A stretch of DNA of 64,000 bases from an uncultured Ruminococcus sp. (lineage in GTDB: Bacteria > Bacillota > Clostridia > Oscillospirales > Ruminococcaceae), in NCBI GenBank assembly GCA_934435205.1, contig CAKSAK010000005.1:186001-250000 (forward strand), read 5' to 3'. The notes under the pieces are model-generated. The model made no database searches and was not told the DNA's origin. It worked only from the letters and a program-made list of their open reading frames with translations. The first letter of the stretch is position 1. Every line of letters starts with the position of its first letter. Positions 8,116 to 15,772 of the stretch are shown piece after piece. The translations under genes were made by a program, and so were the position numbers.

Positions 8116-8237
8116 GGTTCAGGGGCACGCCCCTGGTCAGGGTCAAGGGGTGAAACCCATTGCAGGGTCTAGGGACAGAGTCCCTAGCGGAGTTTGAGGC
8201 AGAGCCTCAATAGGCGTAAGCCTACTAAGCGGTGCAG
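8116..8237 (+). repeat. Chain of five short hairpins
   Basis: Five short palindromes with different stems follow one another: CAGGGGCACGCCCCTG (8120-8135), GGGT/ACCC (8148-8158), CTAGGGACAGAGTCCCTAG (8169-8187), TTGAGGCAGAGCCTCAA (8194-8210) and TAGGCGTAAGCCTA (8211-8224). Loops are 2 to 5 bases. The function is unknown; an RNA-structural or mobile origin is possible. Confidence 0.7.
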
Positions 8238-8309
8238 GAAAGCAAAAGAAGAATGTCAAACAAAATCACTAAACAAATAAGCATCGAAGAAACCAAACTG
8301 CACCGCTTA
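8226..8309. repeat. 12-bp inverted repeat enclosing 60 bases
   Basis: TAAGCGGTGCAG at 8226-8237 is exactly inverted at 8298-8309. The enclosed sequence is AT-rich and holds no gene. The left arm directly abuts the hairpin chain, so it may mark one edge of a mobile unit. Confidence 0.6.
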
Positions 8310-8354
8310 TACTATCTCATTCTACAAATCACCCCCGCAAAGAGCGCAGCGATT

Positions 8355-8383
8355 TTGCGGCATAGCAAACTATCTCATACAAT
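8355..8383 (+). promoter_or_regulatory. Candidate promoter of glgP
   Basis: TTGCGG, 17-base spacer, TACAAT. The -35 falls within GATTTTGCGG, a piece that also occurs in the repeat module at 48232, so the promoter may be repeat-derived. The match to consensus is only moderate. Confidence 0.4.
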
Positions 8384-8418
8384 AGAATACATAAAACACC
8401 AGAAAGGATAAAAAATCA

Positions 8419-10800
8419 ATGAACAAAGAACTGTTTTACAGCGAACTTAGTAAAGACCTGAAAAAGAAGTTTGGCACGAGCGTTGAAAATGCTCTGCCCT
8501 GGCAGCTCCACGAAAGCCTGTCGGCTACTGTTATGGAGCTTATTGACAGCGATTGGGAGAACAGCAGAAAGGCTCACCTTGACAGCCGCAGAGCCTGCTA
8601 TCTCTCTATGGAGTTCCTTATGGGCAGAGCCGTTTACAACAACCTCCTTTGCCTTGGTATAACTGACGAGGTGGACGAGCTTTTGAAGGCTCACGGCAGA
8701 AGCCTTAACGACCTTGAAGAGATAGAGGACGCTGCTCTCGGCAACGGCGGTCTTGGCAGACTTGCCGCTTGCTTCCTCGATTCCGCCGCCGCTCATGACC
8801 TGCCTTTGGACGGCTACGGAATAAGATACAAGTACGGCCTTTTCAAGCAGAAGATAGTTGACGGTTTCCAGAAAGAAGAAGCTGACAACTGGACTAAGTA
8901 CGGCGACCCTTGGTCTAAGAGATGCGAAAATGACAAGGTGGTCGTTAAATACGGCGACCAGACTGTTTACGCTGTGCCTTATGATATGCCTGTTATCGGC
9001 TTCGGCACTAAGAACGTTGGCACGCTCAGACTTTGGCAGGCTGAAAGCGTGGAGAATTTCGACTTCGCTCAGTTTGACTGCGGAAACTATGACGGTGCTG
9101 TAAAGGCTAAAAATGACGCTGAGAACATCTCAAAGGTGCTTTATCCTAACGATAACTGCGAGGAGGGCAAGATACTCAGACTTAAGCAGGAATATTTCTT
9201 CTCCTCAGCTTCTGTAACGGATATTCTCAAAAAGCATTTGGCTAAGTTCGGCACGCTTGACAACCTTGGCGACTATATCACTATCCAGCTCAATGACACA
9301 CACCCTGTTATCGCTGTGCCTGAGCTTATAAGACAGCTTTGCGCTGAGCATGGCTATGACTTTGACAAGGCTTTTGAGATCGCTCACAAGGTCTTTAACT
9401 ACACAAATCACACAATCATGGCTGAGGCTCTTGAAAAGTGGGATTGCAGACTTGTGGAAAAGGTAGTGCCTGAGGTCTACACATACATTCTTATGATAAA
9501 CGAGCGTTTTATAAAGGATATGTACGCTCTCAAAAAGGACAGAGAGTACATTTCAAAGCTTGCTCCTGTTGGTGACGGCATGGTGAAAATGGCGTTTATG
9601 GCTATCTATGTTTCAAGCTATATAAACGGCGTTGCGGCTATCCACACTGAGATACTGAAAAAGGACGCTCTCAAAGACTGGTATGAGCTTTATCCTGAGA
9701 GATTTCAGAACAAGACCAATGGTATCACACAAAGACGCTGGCTGGCACTTTGCAACCCTGAGCTTTCTGCTCTTATCACAAAGCTTCTTGGCAATGCAGA
9801 TTGGGTGAAGAACTTGGACGAGCTTAAAAAGCTTGAAAAGTACGCTGACGATGAAGCTGTTCTCAACGAGTTCATGGCTGTCAAGGAAGCTCAGAAAAAC
9901 CGCCTTGCCGCTTTTGTAAAGGAGCATGACGGTGTTGACATCGACCCGAACACCATTTTTGACATTCAGATCAAGCGTTTGCACGAATACAAGAGGCAGT
10001 TCCTGAACGCTTTGTCTATACTGTATATTTACTACGGCATAAAGGACGGCTCTATAAAGGACTTCACACCGACAACATTTATTTTCGGTGCAAAATCTGC
10101 TCCGGGATATCGCAGAGCAAAGGCTATCATCAAGCTTATTGGCGAAATAGGCAAGCTTGTGAACTCTGACCCTGACACAAAGGACCTTATCAAGGTGGTT
10201 TTCGTACAGAACTACAACGTTTCCTATGCGGAAAAGCTTGTTACTGCGGCTGATGTTTCCGAGCAGATATCTACGGCAGGCACTGAGGCAAGCGGCACGG
10301 GCAACATGAAGCTTATGCTCAACGGTGCTGTTACACTGGGAACATATGACGGAGCTAACGTTGAGATAGTTCAGGAGGCAGGCGAGGAGAACAACTACAT
10401 CTTCGGTGCAAGAGTAGAGGAGCTGGCTGAGATAATGCCAAAGTATGACCCTAGGGAGATACTTTTCTCAAACGACAAGATAAAGCGTGTGCTTGACAAG
10501 CTTATTGACGGCAGTCTTTCAGACGGCGGCGTTCCGTCCAACGAGGAGGGCAGCTTCAAGGAGCTTTACAAGGCACTCACTGACGGAGCAAGCTGGCACG
10601 TTCCTGACCACTACTACGTTCTTGGCGACCTTGAAAGCTATGTTCAGGCTAAGCTCAAGGTCAACGCTAACTACAAGGACAAGCTTGCATTCGCTAAGAA
10701 GTGCTGGCTGAACATTGCAAATGCAGGCAAGTTCTCATCTGACAGAACTATCAAGGACTATGCTGAGAACATTTGGAAGATAGAGCCTGTCAAGCTGTAA
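8419..10800 (+). CDS. glgP: Glycogen/maltodextrin phosphorylase (GT35)
   Basis: PLP-dependent cytoplasmic enzyme that releases glucose-1-phosphate from non-reducing ends of alpha-1,4-glucans. The 793-residue length is typical. Seen are RRACYLSMEFLMGR, the glycine-rich GNGGLGRLAACFLDS, the phosphate/PLP region KRLHEYKRQ and the PLP-lysine segment EASGTGNMKLMLNGA. The start is an ATG preceded by AAAGGA. It lies downstream of malQ in the same direction, the usual partnership for storage-glucan or starch-dextrin use. No allosteric N-terminal extension is evident. Whether the natural substrate is glycogen or maltodextrin cannot be told from sequence. Confidence 0.95.
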   Translation: MNKELFYSELSKDLKKKFGTSVENALPWQLHESLSATVMELIDSDWENSRKAHLDSRRACYLSMEFLMGRAVYNNLLCLGITDEVDELLKAHGRSLNDLEEIEDAALGNGGLGRLAACFLDSAAAHDLPLDGYGIRYKYGLFKQKIVDGFQKEEADNWTKYGDPWSKRCENDKVVVKYGDQTVYAVPYDMPVIGFGTKNVGTLRLWQAESVENFDFAQFDCGNYDGAVKAKNDAENISKVLYPNDNCEEGKILRLKQEYFFSSASVTDILKKHLAKFGTLDNLGDYITIQLNDTHPVIAVPELIRQLCAEHGYDFDKAFEIAHKVFNYTNHTIMAEALEKWDCRLVEKVVPEVYTYILMINERFIKDMYALKKDREYISKLAPVGDGMVKMAFMAIYVSSYINGVAAIHTEILKKDALKDWYELYPERFQNKTNGITQRRWLALCNPELSALITKLLGNADWVKNLDELKKLEKYADDEAVLNEFMAVKEAQKNRLAAFVKEHDGVDIDPNTIFDIQIKRLHEYKRQFLNALSILYIYYGIKDGSIKDFTPTTFIFGAKSAPGYRRAKAIIKLIGEIGKLVNSDPDTKDLIKVVFVQNYNVSYAEKLVTAADVSEQISTAGTEASGTGNMKLMLNGAVTLGTYDGANVEIVQEAGEENNYIFGARVEELAEIMPKYDPREILFSNDKIKRVLDKLIDGSLSDGGVPSNEEGSFKELYKALTDGASWHVPDHYYVLGDLESYVQAKLKVNANYKDKLAFAKKCWLNIANAGKFSSDRTIKDYAENIWKIEPVKL

Positions 10801-10933
10801 TTGGAAATCAATTTTCTATGCGAATTTAATTTGTTAAGGGTATTGCACATGATTTTAAGCTTTTTATACATGAAAATGAACTTATCATAATATAAATTTG
10901 CGAAAATATGAACTAGCGCATTAATACACAAAG

Positions 10934-10965
10934 GACAGGCTCATTTTTTGACGGGCTTGTCAGTT
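10934..10965 (+). terminator. Possible terminator after glgP
   Basis: GACAGGCTC can pair with GGGCTTGTC over 9 bp with two wobble pairs, followed by a short T run. It lies 130 bases after the glgP stop. Confidence 0.45.
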
Positions 10966-11016
10966 TTGATGTAAATATATTCAAGGCATAGATTTACATA
11001 AATGGCAGGAGGATAA

Positions 11017-11571
11017 ATGATAGACACCTTACTTAAACTAGACGGTGACATACTGTTATGGATACAGGACAATCTGCGTGCAGGGTGGCTTGACCCCATA
11101 ATGAAGTTCATAACATATCTTGCAAACGGCGGTGCGTTATGGATAGGCATATGCGTTTTACTTATCATACTGAAAAAGACTAGAACAACAGGCATCGTGT
11201 GTTCATGCTCACTTGCGGTGACTTTTCTTATAAACAACATCATTTTGAAAAATGTTATCGCACGAACAAGACCCTACGAGGCGATAGAGGAACTTAACAG
11301 GATAATAGGCGCACAATCGGACTTTTCCTTTCCCTCTGGACATTCGGGAGCTTCCTTTGCGGTGGCGGTGGTAATGTTCATGGAGATGCCGAAAAAATAT
11401 GGCGTGCCTGCACTTATAGTGGCAACACTCATTGCGTTCTCACGGCTGTATGTTGGGGTACACTATCCATTTGACGTTATCGCAGGCGTTCTAACGGGAA
11501 CGATATATGCTGTTATAACGGTGGCAATATACAGAAAATTCTTCAAGAGCAAAAAACATTCTGAAAAATAA
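11017..11571 (+). CDS. PAP2-family membrane phosphatase (likely undecaprenyl-diphosphatase or lipid phosphatase)
   Basis: The 184-residue integral membrane protein has all three PAP2 signature motifs: KNVIARTRP (K-x6-RP), PSGH in FPSGHSGASF, and SRLYVGVHYPFDV (SR-x5-H-x3-D), which carries the catalytic His. Several hydrophobic helices surround them. Such enzymes dephosphorylate undecaprenyl diphosphate (BcrC-like) or phosphatidylglycerol phosphate (PgpB-like) at the outer membrane face, so lipid carrier recycling for wall synthesis is plausible. The ATG at 11017 follows a GCAGGAGG ribosome site. It is monocistronic, with a terminator right after it. The exact substrate is not determined by the sequence. 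Confidence 0.88.
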   Translation: MIDTLLKLDGDILLWIQDNLRAGWLDPIMKFITYLANGGALWIGICVLLIILKKTRTTGIVCSCSLAVTFLINNIILKNVIARTRPYEAIEELNRIIGAQSDFSFPSGHSGASFAVAVVMFMEMPKKYGVPALIVATLIAFSRLYVGVHYPFDVIAGVLTGTIYAVITVAIYRKFFKSKKHSEK

Positions 11572-11581
11572 AAGACATTTG

Positions 11582-11609
11582 ACGGGCGGTTTTTGACCGC
11601 TCGTTTTTT
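11582..11609 (+). terminator. Rho-independent terminator of the PAP2 gene
   Basis: ACGGGCGGT pairs with ACCGCTCGT (one wobble) and runs into six Ts. Confidence 0.8.
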
Positions 11610-11697
11610 ATGCACAAAACGCAAATTTGGAAAGGCTATTGAAAATCATGGGGAAATATGCTATCATATAGATAATAAATATAAAGGAGAAAATCTT

Positions 11698-12495
11698 ATG
11701 AAAAAGGTGCTTAAAACTATACTTATGGGTGCGGTGGCATTCAGCCTTGCTATGGGCGTAGGCTGTGGTTCTGCTGAAAACAGCAGTTCAGAAAAAGAAA
11801 GCTCAAAAACTGATGAAAGTTCGCAGGCTAAGCGCAGACAGCTTCGTGACAAGTCTGACTACGGCAAGGTGATAGCCCTCACTTTTGATGACGGTCCTAA
11901 CACTGACACAACTCCCCTTGTGCTTGACAAGCTTGAAGAACACGGCATTGTGGCTTCGTTTTTCGTTATCGGAAACAACATCACAGACGAGAGCGCAGAG
12001 GTCATGAAGCGTGCTTACAACATGGGCTGCGACATTGAAAACCACTCTCAGAGCCACCCTGACATGACAAAAATGACCGCAGAGAAAATAAAGGCCGAGA
12101 TAGACTTTACCTCTGACAAGGTGGAAGAGGCTGTTGGCGAACGTCCGCAGTTTTTCCGTCCGCCATATATTGCAGTAAACCAGACCATGTTTGACGCTGT
12201 GGATATGCCATTCATATGCGGATACGGCGCAGAGGATTACAACAATGCTGTGGGCGTTGAGGAACGTGTTGAAAAGGTGCTTGCTCAGGCTAAGGACGGA
12301 GGAATTATCCTGCTTCATGACATGAGCGGAAACGTTCAGACAGTTGCGGCGCTGGATAAGATAATCCCTGCCCTCAAAGAACAGGGCTACGAGTTTGTTA
12401 CCATAACAGAGCTTTTCCATGCAAAGGGAGTTGACATTGACCCTGACTCCGAGATAATCTACAGCTACGCTGAGCAGACAGAGATGTACGGCTAA
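11698..12495 (+). CDS. Lipoprotein polysaccharide deacetylase (CE4, NodB domain)
   Basis: A predicted 265-residue surface lipoprotein: basic start, hydrophobic stretch, and a probable lipidated Cys in MGVGCGS. The -3 residue of this lipobox is Gly, so the site is atypical. A Ser/Glu/Lys linker precedes the NodB domain. The metal- and acid/base motifs are complete: TFDDGPN, HSQSHPD, RPPY and the late LLHDMSG. It probably removes N-acetyl groups from peptidoglycan, or acetyl groups from another surface or dietary polysaccharide. The ATG at 11698 with AAAGGAGA upstream was chosen; an upstream in-frame start at 11593 would bury the signal sequence and overlap the previous terminator. Confidence 0.9.
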   Translation: MKKVLKTILMGAVAFSLAMGVGCGSAENSSSEKESSKTDESSQAKRRQLRDKSDYGKVIALTFDDGPNTDTTPLVLDKLEEHGIVASFFVIGNNITDESAEVMKRAYNMGCDIENHSQSHPDMTKMTAEKIKAEIDFTSDKVEEAVGERPQFFRPPYIAVNQTMFDAVDMPFICGYGAEDYNNAVGVEERVEKVLAQAKDGGIILLHDMSGNVQTVAALDKIIPALKEQGYEFVTITELFHAKGVDIDPDSEIIYSYAEQTEMYG

Positions 12496-12509
12496 AAATG
12501 ACAAACAAA

Positions 12510-12548
12510 ACCGCCTGAGAGGTAAACGCTTCTCAGACGGTGATTTTT
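12510..12548. terminator. Terminator shared by the convergent deacetylase and TPM genes
   Basis: ACCGCCTGAGA pairs with TCTCAGACGGT with one mismatch, followed by a T run on the plus strand. It lies between converging genes. Confidence 0.75.
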
Positions 12549-12551
12549 TTA

Positions 12552-13541
12552 TCAAGTAAATCGTGCCCCGGGCTGATCCTCCGGTGGGATAGGCGCTCCG
12601 CAATGAGGACATTCTGTACAGGTGTCTACGACATAGGTATAGCCGCAATATTCGCAGGCTTTTTCCTGAGCTACGTCAGAACACGGCTTTGCTTTGGCAT
12701 ACTTTCTCGCCTTTGGATTTATGCCTAACATAAGGCAGGCGTGCAGACACACAAAGGCCAGAATGGCGATAGAAGTAAATAGTATACCCCAATTCACTTT
12801 ACTCTTCATTACTGTAGGCGTCAGGTCATCAAATGATGTGCTGATAGCTGAAGACACTGTATAGCGTGTTCTCGCTGTAAGATTTTTCTGCAGCTCGTCA
12901 TTGAAGCTGTTCGTTACAGATTCTGTGAGAACATCATCTGTATCATTGCCCTGCATACCCTCCCAATACCAATCCTCAAAGCCGTCAGCGGAAGAATAGC
13001 CGTCAGGGGTAGAGTAAACTATGAGCCAATGGCTCTCGTCCGCAAAGTGGTTCACATACAGGTCATAGGCATAATTTTCAAGGTCTGAATAATACCCCTG
13101 CCAATCGGAATTTTCCACCGTTATGACCGCAGGTGAGATACCGGTGCGGTTATAAAATGCCACCAGCGAGTTTCTAAGCTCTGCGGTGTTGCCAAGAACG
13201 TTTGCTTTATCCTCCACAACTATTTTATAATCATAGTTCTGGGGAAGCTTATGAGGGTGATGATAAGCCTCGGCAAACATAGAAAATGTGAATAAAATAA
13301 ACGGCAGATAGAAAAGCAGCATAAGAAATCTCAAAGGACTTCTTTTTTCGGTTATGTCATAATCTGCATAGACATAGACAGGTCTGTGATGATTATAATA
13401 TACATATCTTGTTGCGCCTGGGAAGTAGGTGCTTCTTGTGTGGCGTGAGCTTCTTCCTGAGCCTCCGTGTGAATGACTGCTGTGATGCGAGCCACCGTGT
13501 GACCCTCCTCCGTGAGAGCCTCCACCCGATGAATGTGGCAT
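12552..13541 (-). CDS. TPM-domain membrane protein with His/Gly-rich N terminus and C-terminal zinc ribbon (paralogue A)
   Basis: A 329-residue protein with an unusual order: a Ser/Gly/His-rich head (MPHSSGGGSHGGGSH), a conserved YVYY/PVYVYADYDI segment, a membrane helix (about 68-88), a TPM domain (about 105-235), a second helix (about 248-270), and a zinc ribbon with CEYC and CPHC pairs. TPM (YgcG/Psb32) domains are found in membrane quality-control and acid-phosphatase-like proteins; the bacterial role is mostly unknown. The predicted topology places TPM outside and the ribbon inside. It is the last gene of a three-gene operon, 15 bases after a close paralogue, so it arose by tandem duplication. 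Function is not established. Confidence 0.8.
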   Translation of the reverse strand: MPHSSGGGSHGGGSHGGSHHSSHSHGGSGRSSRHTRSTYFPGATRYVYYNHHRPVYVYADYDITEKRSPLRFLMLLFYLPFILFTFSMFAEAYHHPHKLPQNYDYKIVVEDKANVLGNTAELRNSLVAFYNRTGISPAVITVENSDWQGYYSDLENYAYDLYVNHFADESHWLIVYSTPDGYSSADGFEDWYWEGMQGNDTDDVLTESVTNSFNDELQKNLTARTRYTVSSAISTSFDDLTPTVMKSKVNWGILFTSIAILAFVCLHACLMLGINPKARKYAKAKPCSDVAQEKACEYCGYTYVVDTCTECPHCGAPIPPEDQPGARFT

Positions 13542-13556
13542 TTGTTATCCCCTTTC

Positions 13557-14552
13557 TTATTTTTGTGTGGTATCTGCGGCAAGCTGTACTGTTTCCACGT
13601 TATGTGGTCTGAGCGGTGCTCCGCAGTGCGGGCACTCATGACAAGTGCCGATAACATAGACATTTCCGCAGTATTCGCAGGTGTCCTCTTTTGCGTCATT
13701 TGCACATTTCACTGCGTTTCGGTAAGCCTTTTTATTTGTGATAAGCGTCTGATATATCTCATAAGCCCCGATACCTGACATGAGAAGTCCCCAGATCACG
13801 AACAGCCACTCTACATGACCGTCCATAACGTTTGGCGTAGTTTCATCAAAAGCCGCCGCTATAGCGGAGCCGACATCATAACGGCTGTTGGCGGTGAGAT
13901 ATTTCTGCATAAGATCTTTGAAATCGTCTGCTACATCTACAGTTATGATATTGTCGGTATCATCGCCCTGCATACCCTCCCAGTACCAATCGTTGAAGTT
14001 AGGGTCGGGAGATGCAGGTTCAGAATAGACCACAAGCCAATGTTCCTCGTCGTCAAATTCCGTCACATACATATCATAGGCAAAGTCCTCTAGCTCTGAA
14101 TATCCTCCCTGCCAATCCTCGTTGTTCACTGTCATTATCTCCACAGGTATACCGGTTTCGTCATAGAAATCATCTATTGCGCTCTGCACCTTATCAGGAT
14201 AGTCAATGACCCCTGCCGTATCCTTTATCTCGCAGTGATAAGATGGACTTGTATCCATTTTTTGCGGCTTATCATAGCACAAGGCAATAAGCATGATACC
14301 AAAGAGCAGGTTGATAGTACTGCCTATTATGCTCCACACCTTTCCCGAAGCGGTCCCCTTGCGGATATCATAGTCTGCGTAAACATACACAGGGTGACAA
14401 TCCTCATAATAGACGTATCTTTTCGCCCCAGGAAAGCTTGTGTGCTTTATGTGTTTAGCGCTCGACCCTCCCGAGCTTGATGAAGAGCTTGAAAAGCCTG
14501 AGCCGCTGTGCGACCCTCCGCTGTGAGAGCCTCCCCCTGATGAATGTGGCAT
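13557..14552 (-). CDS. TPM-domain membrane protein with Gly/Ser/His-rich N terminus and zinc ribbon (paralogue B)
   Basis: A 331-residue paralogue of the gene just downstream, with the same order: MPHSSGGGSHSGGSH head, YVYYEDCHPVYVYADYDI segment, helix, TPM domain (the LVVYSEP and DWYWEGMQGDDTD regions are nearly identical in both), second helix, and a zinc ribbon (CEYC, CPHC). The head here is richer in Ser and poorer in His than in paralogue A. It starts 30 bases after the TraB-type gene with a GGGGTAAATAA-type site. Co-transcription of two TPM proteins with a TraB/GumN lipoprotein suggests one envelope-associated process. A direct enzymatic claim is not warranted. Confidence 0.8.
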   Translation of the reverse strand: MPHSSGGGSHSGGSHSGSGFSSSSSSSGGSSAKHIKHTSFPGAKRYVYYEDCHPVYVYADYDIRKGTASGKVWSIIGSTINLLFGIMLIALCYDKPQKMDTSPSYHCEIKDTAGVIDYPDKVQSAIDDFYDETGIPVEIMTVNNEDWQGGYSELEDFAYDMYVTEFDDEEHWLVVYSEPASPDPNFNDWYWEGMQGDDTDNIITVDVADDFKDLMQKYLTANSRYDVGSAIAAAFDETTPNVMDGHVEWLFVIWGLLMSGIGAYEIYQTLITNKKAYRNAVKCANDAKEDTCEYCGNVYVIGTCHECPHCGAPLRPHNVETVQLAADTTQK

Positions 14553-14582
14553 TTATTTACCCCTTTCCCCTATACAATTCTA

Positions 14583-15686
14583 TCAATACTGCACACGCTC
14601 GGCTGTGTAGCCGTCTTTTTCAAGCAGGTCGATTATTCCGCCCTCGCCTGCATAGTGCGCCGCTCCAACTACATAGAACACGTTCTTGCCCTGAGACATA
14701 AGATCCTCGGCAGCTTTTGCCATGTTCTTGTTTCTGTCATAGAGCATTTGGTTATTATAATCCTCGGCGATCTTTTTGTCCTCCTCGGTATAGCCTGCAA
14801 GCTCCTCGTCGTTATCTTCCTCAAGAAAAGTCTCGATATCTCCCGACTTCCATGCGGTATAGAGGTCTTCAAGAGCCTGCTTCTGGCTTTCCTTAGTTTC
14901 CCCCTCAAAGCTTCTGAACATAAGGTCATAGATATCGTCAGAGAAGTTTATGAGCAGATTCATCTGGAAATCCACCGACTCGACTTCATATATCTCCTTG
15001 CCGTCTGCATGGGCGGTGGTAAGAAGGTAGTTATCAAGGCCCTTTTCCGAATCAAAGTCGGCATCCTGAATAAGCAGAGTATCAAGTGTGCTTGAAACAG
15101 CCCATGGTCTGTAGACTTCCAAGGCTGAAATATCCATGCCCCAATAGCCAAGATATGTTTTCAGAGCTGAGTATGCTTCCTCGGAAATGTGCTGGCTGAG
15201 CTTTGTGTTATCGTTATAAAGCATTTGCTTCATAAGATTTTTCATATACTCGCCGTCCTCCTTTGTGGAGGTTATATCGCACTCCACCGCCAGTATATCG
15301 GCATTGTTATAAGCGTTCGTTATAGCTTCAGGGAGCGGATAGCACTCGTCTTTCAGCGCATGGAAAGAGCCGAGCATCACCATTGTGTTGCCCTCTGGTG
15401 AAGTCACTTTCCACATGGCAGGGGTGATACCGTTCGTCTTTGTATCGTCTGTTACCGCTGACGAGCTGTCTGAAACACTGCTGTCAGGCGCAGAAGTAAC
15501 AGAAGCTGTACTGCTCTCCTCCCCTGTGGTGGTTGTATCAGCCGTAGTGTCGGCTGTTGTAGTCGTGGTCGCCTTTGAGCTGCTGTCGGTCTGTGAGCTG
15601 TCAGACACCTCTCCGCATGAGCAGAGAATTGCGGTGCACATTGCAGCGGCTGTTAAAAGGCTCAATGTTCTATTTATCTTTTTCAT
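14583..15686 (-). CDS. TraB/GumN-family lipoprotein
   Basis: A 367-residue lipoprotein with the lipobox LCSC (AILCSCGE), then a Ser/Thr/Asp-rich linker, then a TraB/GumN domain. The family's two conserved His motifs are present: LGSFHAL near the domain start and VGAAHYAGEGGIIDLL at the end, with AVECD in between. Relatives include the eukaryotic TIKI metalloproteases, so a metal-dependent hydrolase at the cell surface is possible, but activity is not shown for most bacterial members. The ATG at 15686 has an AGGAG site; an in-frame start at 15749 would precede the signal sequence by 21 residues. It is the first gene of the operon with the two TPM genes. Confidence 0.85.
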   Translation of the reverse strand: MKKINRTLSLLTAAAMCTAILCSCGEVSDSSQTDSSSKATTTTTADTTADTTTTGEESSTASVTSAPDSSVSDSSSAVTDDTKTNGITPAMWKVTSPEGNTMVMLGSFHALKDECYPLPEAITNAYNNADILAVECDITSTKEDGEYMKNLMKQMLYNDNTKLSQHISEEAYSALKTYLGYWGMDISALEVYRPWAVSSTLDTLLIQDADFDSEKGLDNYLLTTAHADGKEIYEVESVDFQMNLLINFSDDIYDLMFRSFEGETKESQKQALEDLYTAWKSGDIETFLEEDNDEELAGYTEEDKKIAEDYNNQMLYDRNKNMAKAAEDLMSQGKNVFYVVGAAHYAGEGGIIDLLEKDGYTAERVQY

Positions 15687-15720
15687 GGTTTTATCTCCTA
15701 TCTTCATAGTTGTATGTTTC

Positions 15721-15749
15721 AGTATATCACACATCAAAGAAATTTTCAA
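15721..15749 (-). promoter_or_regulatory. Promoter of the TraB-TPM-TPM operon
   Basis: The minus strand reads TTGAAA, a 17-base spacer and TATACT, about 35 bases upstream of the chosen start. Confidence 0.75.
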
Positions 15750-15772
15750 GTATGGTTACAATTTTGTAATAG

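Noticed and set aside
11803..12648. 281-residue minus-strand ORF over the deacetylase gene
   Set aside because: It is antisense to a gene with complete NodB motifs, lacks a ribosome site and looks like random translation rich in Leu, Val, His and Cys.
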